Shown here piece by piece: positions 16,329-23,704 of a stretch of 46,779 nt of DNA. Position 1 is the stretch's first letter, and each line of letters begins with the position of its first letter. The position numbers and the translations under genes are program-made. Source of the stretch: an uncultured Mordavella sp. (GTDB taxonomy: Bacteria; Bacillota; Clostridia; Lachnospirales; Lachnospiraceae); contig CABPCP010000020.1 of NCBI GenBank assembly GCA_902406105.1, positions 1-46,779 on the forward strand. The letters run 5' to 3'. The notes below the pieces were generated by a model. It was not told the origin of the DNA, did no database searches, and worked only from the letters and a program-made list of their open reading frames with translations.

Positions 16329-16394
16329 ATGATTCGAAGCTCCTGGAGAGAGCCGGGAAAGCAGACAGAAAGGAGAAGTGCATATGGGACTTAG
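16329..16394 (+). CDS. Possible 21-codon leader ORF overlapping the XRE start
   Basis: ATG 16329 follows the very strong ribosome site GAGGAGGGG (16314-16322) by 6 nt. The product would be 21 residues, rich in Arg and Ser, and its TAG (16392-16394) lies 11 nt inside the regulator gene in another frame. This arrangement could couple or limit translation of the regulator. No homologue is known to me. Confidence 0.35.
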   Translation: MIRSSWREPGKQTERRSAYGT

Positions 16395-16590
16395 GAATCG
16401 GGTGAAGGAACATCGGGCCAGGCTGAATGTGAATCAGTCCCAGCTGGGGAAGATGGCAGGAGTTTCACGCCAGACCATCAGCCTGATCGAACGGGGCGAT
16501 TATTCCCCATCTGTAGCGCTGGCACTGAAGCTGGCAGAGATATTTGAGGTTCCGGTGGAAGAGATATTTGAGCTAGAGGAGGATGAATAA
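16384..16590 (+). CDS. XRE-family helix-turn-helix regulator
   Basis: Encodes 68 residues, essentially one HTH domain: LRNRVKEHRARLNVNQSQLG then GVSRQTISLIERGDYSPSVA (recognition helix) and LAEIFEVPVEEIFELEEDE. Such short regulators are commonly coupled to a DUF3169 or other small membrane protein in Firmicutes, as here. ATG 16384 has AAGGAG 8 nt upstream; GTG 16378 is less likely. Upstream lies an array of matching inverted repeats that fits binding by a dimer and autorepression. The signal it responds to is unknown; the membrane partner may sense it. Confidence 0.9.
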   Translation: MGLRNRVKEHRARLNVNQSQLGKMAGVSRQTISLIERGDYSPSVALALKLAEIFEVPVEEIFELEEDE

Positions 16591-16591
16591 C

Positions 16592-17368
16592 ATGAGAGAG
16601 AAAAAGGCAGAAAAGAAAATGAACTCTTATTTGAAGATGATCTTATTTATGTGCCTGGGAGGAGCCATTGGCGCGATCTTGGGAGGAAGCCTGATCTTCT
16701 GGGAAGACGGGATGGACGGATTCTTGCAGGCGGCTTCGGGATGGATCGGAAGAAATGTGACGGTGATCCTGTGGGTATTTACGGCAGCTACGGCGGTCAT
16801 GAGTCTTGTGTGCTATCGGCAGGCGGAACGGTATATTCGGCAGATGGATGAGGAAGATGACTCCCTTATGGAAGAGCTGGATCGTGGATATGAACTGTGG
16901 AGTTCCGCGGGAATGATAGTCACCAGTATCTTCATGTGTCTTTCCATGGTGATCTTCGCTTTTGGATTCCCGGTAGAGGAAAAAGACGCGGCCTACCGGC
17001 TTCTCTGGTCAGTGGTTCCGTTTCTTGCGACCATACTGGCATGTGTGGTGTACCAGATCGCCGCGGTCAAACAGCTGCGCAGGAAAGATCCATCGAAAAA
17101 AGGCGATGCGGCAGACCTGCACTTTGAGAAAGAATGGATCGAAAGCTGTGACGAGGCGGAGCGGATGGTGGTCTATAAGTCCAGCTACAAAACATTTACT
17201 ATGATGAAAACCTTTCTGATGATACTGCTGGTGATCGCCATGATGGGGCAGCTCTCCTTTGGAACCGGGATGGCGGCGGTGGTACTGCTGGCAGTGGCCA
17301 ATATCGTGATGTTAAGCGTATATTCTGTGTATTCACTGCGATTTCAGAAGTTGAAATTTGGAGAATAG
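16592..17368 (+). CDS. DUF3169 family membrane protein
   Basis: Encodes 258 residues with six likely membrane helices: LKMILFMCLGGAIGAILGG, VTVILWVFTAATAVMSLVCY, GMIVTSIFMCLSMVIFAFGF, LLWSVVPFLATILACVVYQI, TFLMILLVIAMMGQLSFG and AAVVLLAVANIVMLSVYSVY. The soluble loop between helices 4 and 5 includes KEWIESCDEAERMVVYKSSY, typical of DUF3169. ATG 16592 is chosen because AGAGGAGG lies 9 nt upstream; ATG 16583 would overlap it. It starts one base after the XRE stop. Function of the family is unknown; pairing with an XRE regulator is its usual context. Confidence 0.88.
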   Translation: MREKKAEKKMNSYLKMILFMCLGGAIGAILGGSLIFWEDGMDGFLQAASGWIGRNVTVILWVFTAATAVMSLVCYRQAERYIRQMDEEDDSLMEELDRGYELWSSAGMIVTSIFMCLSMVIFAFGFPVEEKDAAYRLLWSVVPFLATILACVVYQIAAVKQLRRKDPSKKGDAADLHFEKEWIESCDEAERMVVYKSSYKTFTMMKTFLMILLVIAMMGQLSFGTGMAAVVLLAVANIVMLSVYSVYSLRFQKLKFGE

Positions 17369-17370
17369 CC

Positions 17371-17437
17371 AAAAAGGTACAGGGCAAAAGTCAATTTGGG
17401 ACGTAGCATTTTTGCAAAATGCTACGTCCCAAATTGA
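17371..17437. repeat. Dispersed palindromic repeat, copy 1
   Basis: A conserved lead AAAAAGGTACAGGG (17371-17384) is followed by a perfect 22-bp inverted repeat (17391-17412 with 17416-17437, loop TGC) built around TCAATTTGGGACGTAGC. The same lead plus arm occurs at 28723-28789 with one base changed over about 37 nt. Because the right arm ends the xpt gene, this element lies between converging genes and could terminate in both directions, but conservation of the unpaired lead shows it is a repeat and not only a terminator. Confidence 0.85.
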
Positions 17438-17994
17438 ACTTCACTGTCCGTCATTGATGAGATGACAGCAAGGGATTCTAGGTGTATTCCTTGTTCTCGG
17501 ATTAAGCGTCCGCCCTGTTGGAACCCTTTTTCGATCACGATGCCGGCGCCTTCGATAGAAGCTCCGGCTTTTCTTATGATGTCGATCAGTCCCTGGAGGG
17601 CGCATCCATTGGCAAGGAAGTCATCGATGATCAGTACCCGGTCGTTTTGGGTCAGGAATTTCTTGGACAGGATTACATCATAGATTTTTTGGTGTGTGAA
17701 GGACTGTACGCGTGTGTGATAAACGTCGCCGTCCAGATTAATACTCTGAGCTTTTTTTGCAAATACTACAGGTACATGGAAATACTGGGCCGTGATACAG
17801 GCAATACCGATTCCGGAAGCCTCGATGGTAAGGATTTTGGTGATCTCATCGGAAGGAAATCGGCGGCGGAATTCCTTTCCGATCTCGTTCATGAGATCGA
17901 TGTCCATCTGGTGGTTTAAGAAGCTGTCCACTTTCAGTACATTTCCGGGTTTTACGACCCCATCTTTGAGAATACGGTCTTTTAATAGTTTCAT
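17422..17994 (-). CDS. xpt: Xanthine phosphoribosyltransferase
   Basis: Encodes 190 residues. It salvages xanthine with PRPP to XMP in the cytoplasm. Seen: the N-terminal [20 protein letters not shown], the PRPP-binding loop [20 protein letters not shown] and [15 protein letters not shown]. The start at 17994 is preceded by AGAGGAA 8 nt away and matches the family start [12 protein letters not shown]; the longer frame runs through the promoter. The last codons, QFGT and the stop, are read from the right arm of the palindromic repeat, so the repeat has replaced the native C-terminal end, which in B. subtilis Xpt is a few residues longer and different. No purine riboswitch was found upstream. 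Confidence 0.95.
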   Translation of the reverse strand: MKLLKDRILKDGVVKPGNVLKVDSFLNHQMDIDLMNEIGKEFRRRFPSDEITKILTIEASGIGIACITAQYFHVPVVFAKKAQSINLDGDVYHTRVQSFTHQKIYDVILSKKFLTQNDRVLIIDDFLANGCALQGLIDIIRKAGASIEGAGIVIEKGFQQGGRLIREQGIHLESLAVISSMTDSEVQFGT

Positions 17995-18037
17995 AAAATG
18001 TTCCTCTCTGGTAAATGTTTTTAGATATTCTGCTTTT

Positions 18038-18066
18038 ATAGTACTTCTCCAGATCTGGTTTTTCAA
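18038..18066 (-). promoter_or_regulatory. Promoter for xpt
   Basis: On the minus strand: TTGAAA (18066-18061), a 17-bp spacer and TACTAT (18043-18038). It is back to back with the yihY promoter. Confidence 0.65.
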
Positions 18067-18095
18067 TAGACAAACAGATGGAAATCGGGTAGAAT
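18067..18095 (+). promoter_or_regulatory. Promoter for yihY-type gene
   Basis: TAGACA (18067-18072), a 17-bp spacer and TAGAAT (18090-18095). It abuts the divergent xpt promoter. Confidence 0.6.
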
Positions 18096-18119
18096 ATAAG
18101 GCAATGATAGGAGAAAACC

Positions 18120-18992
18120 ATGAAAAGGATTAAAAAAATCTATCACAAATGTGTAGAATTTACGACACAGGTAGCAGACGATCATGTAGGCGCTTATGCG
18201 GCGCAGTCTGCTTTTTTCTTCATGCTGTGCCTGATCCCGATCATTTTGCTGCTGCTTATGCTGGTACGCTATACGCCGGTGACGAAAGCGGATGTAATGA
18301 CTGCGGTGATGCAGGTATTCCCAAGCTCAGTAAACTCTCTGATCACCACCATCGTCAATCAGGTATATAACCAGTCTATGGGAGTGATCCCGATCACTGT
18401 GATCGTGGCGCTATGGTCAGCGGGAAAAGGTGTTTTGGCTATGACTTCTGGATTGAATTGTGTCTATGAGTGTTCGGAGACTAGAAATTACATATTTCTG
18501 AGAATTCGTTCTACCCTGTATACAGTAATGTTTATCCTGGTGATCGTTTCGCTTTTGGTTCTTTCTGTTTTCGGAAACAGTCTGAATATTTTCATTGCGG
18601 AGCACATCCCCTTTATGACATCCATGGCGGACTGGCTGATCGAAGCGCGTACCTATATCACGCCGGCTCTTTTGGTGGTCTTCTCCCTTTTAATCTATAA
18701 ATTTCTGCCTAACCGAAAGGACAAGTTCCGAAAACAGATCCCCGGCGCGATATTTACGGCTATTGGATGGATGGTGATCTCCTGGATCTTTTCGGTGTAT
18801 GTAGACGTGTTCCAGGGATTTTCCAGTATGTATGGAAGCTTGACTACGATCGTGCTGATCATGTTGTGGATGTATTTCTGTATGTACAGCATCCTGCTGG
18901 GCGGCGAAGTAAATATTGTGATGTATGATAAATTATTTATCGGAAAAGAATCGGACAAAGAAGAGAAGAAAGGTGAAACGGATGAAGATTGA
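18120..18992 (+). CDS. YihY/BrkB family inner membrane protein
   Basis: Encodes 290 residues with six predicted membrane helices, including [76 protein letters not shown] and [20 protein letters not shown]. The early [19 protein letters not shown] and late [17 protein letters not shown] and LGGEVN are the family signatures. Often mislabelled ribonuclease BN; it is a membrane protein of unsettled role. The acidic/basic tail [15 protein letters not shown] is cytoplasmic. It overlaps the HAD gene by 11 nt. Confidence 0.9.
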   Translation: MKRIKKIYHKCVEFTTQVADDHVGAYAAQSAFFFMLCLIPIILLLLMLVRYTPVTKADVMTAVMQVFPSSVNSLITTIVNQVYNQSMGVIPITVIVALWSAGKGVLAMTSGLNCVYECSETRNYIFLRIRSTLYTVMFILVIVSLLVLSVFGNSLNIFIAEHIPFMTSMADWLIEARTYITPALLVVFSLLIYKFLPNRKDKFRKQIPGAIFTAIGWMVISWIFSVYVDVFQGFSSMYGSLTTIVLIMLWMYFCMYSILLGGEVNIVMYDKLFIGKESDKEEKKGETDED

Positions 18993-19449
18993 AATACCTG
19001 GATATAAAGAATTGAATCTCAGATACCTGGTGCTGGATTACAATGGGACTATCGCTATGGGCGGCAAGATCAAAGAGTCAGTAAAGGAAAGAATCCGGAA
19101 ACTGGCGGAAGAAATGGATATCATCGTCCTGACGGCGGACACTTACGGGACGGCAAAGGAAGCATGTCTGGATCTTCCGGTCAAGATCCAGACTTTTCCA
19201 AACGAAAATGCCTTGCCGGCAAAAATGGCAGTGGTAGAAGAGCTGGGGTTAGATGCTTGTGTGGCCATTGGGAATGGAAGGAATGATAAATTGATGCTCC
19301 GGGCCAGCGCGCTGGCGATCGCGGTCATTGAGCAGGAAGGCATGTGCAGCAGGCTGCTGCATGAAGCGGATGTGTGTACCAGGAGTATTGAAGATGCTCT
19401 GGACCTGCTGCTGTATCCGGTGCGTCTGGTGGCGACACTGCGGGGATAA
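18982..19449 (+). CDS. Soluble P-type ATPase-like HAD hydrolase
   Basis: Encodes 155 residues of the HAD fold with no cap domain. Motif I reads LVLDYNGTIAMGG: the nucleophile Asp19 is present but the usual second Asp is Asn21. Motif II is VLTADTYGTA, and motif IV is AIGNGRNDKLML where GDG is replaced by GNG. This combination is typical of the COG4087 group (soluble P-type ATPase-like). Such proteins could be phosphatases or autophosphorylating regulators; the role is unknown. ATG 18982 is chosen by GAAAGG upstream; it overlaps the yihY stop, so both are co-transcribed. Confidence 0.82.
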   Translation: MKIEIPGYKELNLRYLVLDYNGTIAMGGKIKESVKERIRKLAEEMDIIVLTADTYGTAKEACLDLPVKIQTFPNENALPAKMAVVEELGLDACVAIGNGRNDKLMLRASALAIAVIEQEGMCSRLLHEADVCTRSIEDALDLLLYPVRLVATLRG

Positions 19450-19471
19450 AAGGACATTCCTGACAGTTCCA

Positions 19472-20215
19472 TTAGACGATCCGGCCGGCTCTCCCGCCAA
19501 GCTGAAAATAGGTGGCCATCTGAAAAAAGGCAGACGTCTGCGTGTTTGTAGCGGCTATTTTGGCGTACTGGGAGATTTCCCGCGTGTTTTGCGCCGTTCG
19601 CTGCTGGGCGGACAGGTTCTGCTGTAAGCCCCGCAGGATCTGCTGGTTTTGAGCAAGCTGCTGTTCGGTATTATACTCAATCCGTCTTGCTGTCAGAATC
19701 AGTTCTTCATTTTGTTTCATGAAGGCATTGAGCCTTGAGTTGATCCGCTGGATGCCATTTTCCATATGCGCGTGGAGCAGAGCGTCCTTCAATGTTGCCT
19801 GAGAAGTAGCCATATAGCCATAGATATAACAGATGGAGGCCAGATTCCGGTACGGCTGAGGGATGATGTTATGGCTGTAGGCTTTCCGCAAAACAGAATC
19901 CGCCATGGCCAGCTCTTTTTTTAAAGGGCGGGTAAGACGCTGTAAGGCAGAATTGTACATTTGGGCGGTCCGCTGAAGCTGCGCTTGATACTTCTGACGC
20001 ACGGCAGTGACTCCGTTGGAATCTGCGGCGTACCACTGCTGTTCCAGATTTCTTTCCCAAAGATCCATATGGGCTTTCTGAGTTGTATACATTTTTTGTA
20101 TTGCAAGCGCCTCGGGCGCGTTCGATTTCTGTTTGATCAATTCGTTGATCCGATATTTCGCGACTTCCAGGTCGCGCAGATCCCGCAGATAGATTAAGAG
20201 TGCGCTTCGATCCAT
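19472..20215 (-). CDS. Helical protein of unknown function (247 residues)
   Basis: I do not recognise a family. The protein is Gln-rich and almost entirely helical, with coiled-coil propensity around EYNTEQQLAQNQQILRGLQQ and NLSAQQRTAQNTREIS. A short hydrophobic-aromatic segment, YRNLASICYIYGYMATSQAT, falls mid-protein but is not a clear membrane helix. No signal peptide. AAGGAG precedes the ATG by 7 nt. It has its own promoter and stands alone on the minus strand between two + strand operons. The C-terminal repeats of AQN/AQQ suggest a structural or oligomeric protein. Confidence 0.7.
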   Translation of the reverse strand: MDRSALLIYLRDLRDLEVAKYRINELIKQKSNAPEALAIQKMYTTQKAHMDLWERNLEQQWYAADSNGVTAVRQKYQAQLQRTAQMYNSALQRLTRPLKKELAMADSVLRKAYSHNIIPQPYRNLASICYIYGYMATSQATLKDALLHAHMENGIQRINSRLNAFMKQNEELILTARRIEYNTEQQLAQNQQILRGLQQNLSAQQRTAQNTREISQYAKIAATNTQTSAFFQMATYFQLGGRAGRIV

Positions 20216-20258
20216 ATTTTTCTCCTTTCGTAAAAAAGAACTGAGTTTTCTGTATTTC

Positions 20259-20287
20259 ATCATAACGATTTCCCAAGGAATCGTCAA
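20259..20287 (-). promoter_or_regulatory. Promoter for the minus-strand helical protein
   Basis: On the minus strand: TTGACG (20287-20282), a 17-bp spacer and TATGAT (20264-20259). Confidence 0.65.
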
Positions 20288-20346
20288 TACGCAGTGTTTG
20301 AACCTTCCTAAAGCTAAGACAGAGAAATGGCCAAAAAAGTTTTATT

Positions 20347-20375
20347 GGATTCCCTTTTTGGGGATTCTTTTTTTT
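20347..20375 (+). terminator. Weak terminator-like hairpin between divergent genes
   Basis: GGATTCCC (20347-20354) can pair with GGGGATTC (20360-20367) using two G-U pairs, followed by eight T. It points toward the pot operon promoter; no + strand gene ends nearby, so its purpose is unclear. Confidence 0.4.
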
Positions 20376-20386
20376 GTAAATAATAG

Positions 20387-20414
20387 TTGACTTTATATTT
20401 AGTATATGTATAAT
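20387..20414 (+). promoter_or_regulatory. Promoter for the polyamine transport operon
   Basis: TTGACT (20387-20392), a 16-bp spacer and a consensus TATAAT (20409-20414). The regulator gene begins 49 nt downstream. Confidence 0.8.
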
Positions 20415-20463
20415 TAAGAAGGATAAAACAAAATGTTTAGTAACTGTAAGGGGAAGAGGATGA

Positions 20464-21012
20464 ATGAATATTGAGGAAAAGATCGGAAATAAGATTCGAA
20501 ATCTTCGTAATCAGAATGGCTTGACCCAGGAGGAACTTGCAGACCGGACGGAACTTACCAAGGGATTTATCTCTCAGCTTGAACGAGGACTTACCGCCCC
20601 TTCGATCTCTACTTTGATGGATATCGTAGAGTGTCTGGGAACGAACCTGGCGGAGTTTTTCAGCGAAGAAAACGAACAGCAGATCGTATACCAGAAGGAA
20701 GATTATTTTGAGAAGACGGATGAGTTCGGAAATCAGATTGAGTGGCTGGTAGCTTCCGCTCAGAGCCGCAGCATGGAACCGATCCTGGTGCGGATTCAGC
20801 CTGGCCAGACAATGCCGGTGGATAAACCCCATGATGGAGAAGAGTTTGGATATGTACTGGAAGGGAAGATCAACCTCCATTATGGAAAGAATGTATATAC
20901 GGTAAAGAAAGGCGATTCCTTTATCTTTTCCGCGAATAAAAAACATAAGATAAGCTCAGCTTGCGGCCGGGTCTCGTCCATCATCTGGATCAGCAGTCCG
21001 CCAAGCTTTTAA
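20464..21012 (+). CDS. XRE-cupin regulator of polyamine transport (PuuR-like)
   Basis: Encodes 182 residues: N-terminal HTH (IRNLRNQNGLTQEELADRTE, then LTKGFISQLERGLTAPSIST) and a C-terminal cupin (about 110-180) with VRIQPGQTMPVDKPHDGEEF, GYVLEGKINLHYG and VKKGDSFIFSANKKHKI. This layout is that of regulators sensing small molecules through the cupin; placed in front of potABCD, polyamines are the likely ligand, as with PuuR. It is the first gene of the operon, 10 nt before potA, so it likely autoregulates. GGGGAAGAGG precedes the ATG. Confidence 0.9.
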   Translation: MNIEEKIGNKIRNLRNQNGLTQEELADRTELTKGFISQLERGLTAPSISTLMDIVECLGTNLAEFFSEENEQQIVYQKEDYFEKTDEFGNQIEWLVASAQSRSMEPILVRIQPGQTMPVDKPHDGEEFGYVLEGKINLHYGKNVYTVKKGDSFIFSANKKHKISSACGRVSSIIWISSPPSF

Positions 21013-21022
21013 GGAGGATACC

Positions 21023-22096
21023 ATGCAGGACGTTATTTTAGAATTGGACGGGATCAGCAAGACATTTGATGATAAGAAAGTGCTGAATTCTTTCAGCCTT
21101 GAGATCAAGAGAAATGAGTTTATTACATTATTAGGACCATCGGGATGCGGGAAATCAACAACGCTTCGTATCATTGGAGGATTTGAAAAACCCGATGAAG
21201 GGCGCGTCCTTTTTGATGGGAAAGATATTACCGTCCTTTCTCCGGATAAGCGGAATGTAAATACGGTCTTTCAGAAATATTCGTTATTTCCGCATATGAA
21301 TGTAGAAGAAAATATTGCCTTTGGATTGAAATTAAAGAAGAAAAGCCAGCAGTATGTCAAGGATAAAACAAAGTACGCCCTAAAGCTGGTGAATATGGAA
21401 GGGTATGAAAAGAGAAGCCCTATGTCGCTCTCCGGCGGACAGCAGCAGCGGGTGGCAATCGCAAGAGCGATCGTAAACGAACCTCAGGTGCTCCTTCTGG
21501 ACGAACCGCTGGGAGCGCTGGATCTGAAGCTGCGCCGTGATATGCAGAGAGAGCTGATCAAGATCAAGAAGGAAGTAGGGATCACCTTTATCTATGTGAC
21601 CCACGACCAGGAAGAAGCCTTGACCATGTCCGACCGGATCATTGTCATGAATAAAGGGATCATCCAGCAGATCGGGACTTCTAAGAGTATCTATGATGAA
21701 CCGCAGAATGCTTTCGTGGCGGATTTCATCGGTGACAGCAACATTATTGACGGAATCATGAGGCGGGACTGTCTGGTAGAGATCCAGGGAGTGGAGATTC
21801 CCTGTGTAGATGTGGGGTTTGGGACGAATGAACTGGTGGATGTAGTCATCCGCCCGGAAGATCTGGTGGTGGTAGAGCCGGAACAAGGCTTCCTGAAAGG
21901 AATGGTGGTATCCGTCATTTTCAAAGGAGCGGTCTACGAGATCAAGGTACAGGTAGGAGATTACGAGTGGATGATCGAGAGCGTGAATCCCGCTCAGGTA
22001 GGGGCCCAGGTTGGCCTGACTATCCTGCCGGATAACATTCAGATCATGCACAAGCCTCATTCAGAGGATGCGGAGGTCATAAAAGAAGATGAATAA
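21023..22096 (+). CDS. potA: Spermidine/putrescine ABC transporter, ATP-binding protein
   Basis: Encodes 357 residues. The ATPase domain has Walker A GPSGCGKSTT, the signature LSGGQQQRVAIARA and Walker B VLLLDEPLGALD; the C-terminal TOBE regulatory domain starts after about residue 240. It energises uptake through PotB and PotC. AAGGAGG precedes the ATG by 7 nt, and its end overlaps potB by 8 nt. The order potA-potB-potC-potD with overlapping ends is the standard operon. Substrate preference between spermidine and putrescine cannot be read here. Confidence 0.96.
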   Translation: MQDVILELDGISKTFDDKKVLNSFSLEIKRNEFITLLGPSGCGKSTTLRIIGGFEKPDEGRVLFDGKDITVLSPDKRNVNTVFQKYSLFPHMNVEENIAFGLKLKKKSQQYVKDKTKYALKLVNMEGYEKRSPMSLSGGQQQRVAIARAIVNEPQVLLLDEPLGALDLKLRRDMQRELIKIKKEVGITFIYVTHDQEEALTMSDRIIVMNKGIIQQIGTSKSIYDEPQNAFVADFIGDSNIIDGIMRRDCLVEIQGVEIPCVDVGFGTNELVDVVIRPEDLVVVEPEQGFLKGMVVSVIFKGAVYEIKVQVGDYEWMIESVNPAQVGAQVGLTILPDNIQIMHKPHSEDAEVIKEDE

Positions 22097-22907
22097 ACGG
22101 ACCTTTCTTGCGTCTCCTTATGCAGTCTGGGTAGTCGGGTTTACGGTGATCCCTATGATTTTGATCTTTCGATATGCCCTGACTGGACAGACGGGAGGCT
22201 TTACCCTGGAAAATATTATAGCGATCGCGGATCCGATCCATTTGAAAGCGGTGATCTTCTCTCTGGAGATCGCGGTAGGATGTACATTGATCTGCATCCT
22301 TTTATCCTATCCCCTGGTCCTGGCTTTGCGCCGGCTGAATCTGGGGAAGAGAGGCTTTGCTCTTTTTATCATCATCCTGCCGATGTGGATGAATTTTATC
22401 CTGCGGATCCTTGCCTGGCAGATGATCTTGTCATCCAATGGAATTTTGAATTTTATCATCCAGAAACTGGGATTTGAACCTCTTTCTATTGCCAATACAG
22501 GGGTGGCGATCATGATCGGCGTGGTTTATGATTTCCTGCCTTATATGGTGCTGCCCATCTATAACGCGGTGATGGAGATTGATGAAGACGTGATCGAAGC
22601 GGCGAAGGACTTAGGAGCCGGAGGGTTCACCACCTTCCGCAAAGTAATCTTTCCGCTGTCCATGCCGGGGCTTTTGAGCGGTATTGTGATGGTATTTGTG
22701 CCTTCTATGACTTCGTTTGTGATCGCGGATATCCTGGGCGGCGGAAAATTGCAGCTGATCGGAAATATCATCGAGCAGGAATTTACGAAAAGCATGAACT
22801 GGAATTTAGGGTCCGGTCTTTCTGTGTCTCTGATGATTTTTGTCTTGATCAGTATGGCCTTTACCATGAAAAATGATGTGGAAGGAAAGGGGTCGGCAAT
22901 ATGGTAG
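22089..22907 (+). CDS. potB: Spermidine/putrescine ABC transporter, permease
   Basis: Encodes 272 residues with about six membrane helices (for example YAVWVVGFTVIPMILIFRYA at the start, AVIFSLEIAVGCTLICILLS and FALFIIILPMWMNFILRILA). The EAA loop that docks on PotA is visible as EAAKDLGAGGFTTFRKVIFP. The ATG lies inside the potA end and the gene overlaps potC by 7 nt, so translation is coupled. Confidence 0.95.
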   Translation: MNKRTFLASPYAVWVVGFTVIPMILIFRYALTGQTGGFTLENIIAIADPIHLKAVIFSLEIAVGCTLICILLSYPLVLALRRLNLGKRGFALFIIILPMWMNFILRILAWQMILSSNGILNFIIQKLGFEPLSIANTGVAIMIGVVYDFLPYMVLPIYNAVMEIDEDVIEAAKDLGAGGFTTFRKVIFPLSMPGLLSGIVMVFVPSMTSFVIADILGGGKLQLIGNIIEQEFTKSMNWNLGSGLSVSLMIFVLISMAFTMKNDVEGKGSAIW

Positions 22908-23704
22908 AAAAGATAAAAGATTTTTGCAGCCGGTTTTATCTGGCGCTTATCATCATATTTTTGTACGCGCCGATCCTGGTATTGATCGTCCTGTCCTTCA
23001 ATAACTCCAGGTCCCGTGTGACCTGGGGAGGCTTCACTTTTGACTGGTACCGGAGACTGTTTTCTAACAGCCAGATCATGGAAGCCCTGGGGACCACATT
23101 GGTGCTGGCTTTTGCTTCCGCCCTGATCGCTACGGTCATCGGGGTGCTGGCGGCTCTTGGGATCAATGCCATGCGCCAGCGAAACTATCAGATTATGATG
23201 GCGGCCACTAATATTCCCATGCTGAACGCGGATATCGTGACAGGGATCGCGCTGATGCTGTGGTTCGTGCACTTCCTGGAACTTGGATTTGGAAGTGTGC
23301 TGATCGCCCATATTACCTTTAATATCCCCTATGTGATCTTAAGCGTCATGCCTAAGATCAAACAGATGAATATCAGCATCTATGAGGCGGCAAGAGATCT
23401 TGGGGCAAACGCGGTGTATGGATTTTTTACCGTGATCCTGCCTCAGCTGGCAGGGGGGATAGCGGCCGGATTTTTCATGGCTTTTACCATGTCTATGGAT
23501 GATTTTGTAATTACTTATTTTACGAAAGGTCCGGGGATCAATACTTTATCGACTATGATCTATGGAGAGATCCGGAAAGGGATCAAGCCGGAGATGTACG
23601 CGCTTTCAACGATCATTTTCGCGATCATATTTGTGATACTGTTGATCGTCAATTATTTCCCTCAGGGGAAGAAGAAAGAAGAAAAGGGAGGATATGCAAG
23701 ATGA
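22901..23704 (+). CDS. potC: Spermidine/putrescine ABC transporter, permease
   Basis: Encodes 267 residues. Start region LALIIIFLYAPILVLIVLSF, then FNNSRSRVTWGGFTFDWYRR; the EAA loop is YEAARDLGANAVYGFFTVIL. Six helices are expected and paired with those of PotB to form the channel. It overlaps potB upstream and potD downstream (ATGA at 23701), so all four pot genes are linked in translation. Confidence 0.95.
   Translation: MVEKIKDFCSRFYLALIIIFLYAPILVLIVLSFNNSRSRVTWGGFTFDWYRRLFSNSQIMEALGTTLVLAFASALIATVIGVLAALGINAMRQRNYQIMMAATNIPMLNADIVTGIALMLWFVHFLELGFGSVLIAHITFNIPYVILSVMPKIKQMNISIYEAARDLGANAVYGFFTVILPQLAGGIAAGFFMAFTMSMDDFVITYFTKGPGINTLSTMIYGEIRKGIKPEMYALSTIIFAIIFVILLIVNYFPQGKKKEEKGGYAR

Noticed and set aside
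17995..18119. Purine riboswitch upstream of xpt
   Set aside because: The conserved purine aptamer core is not present on the minus strand and the leader is too short.
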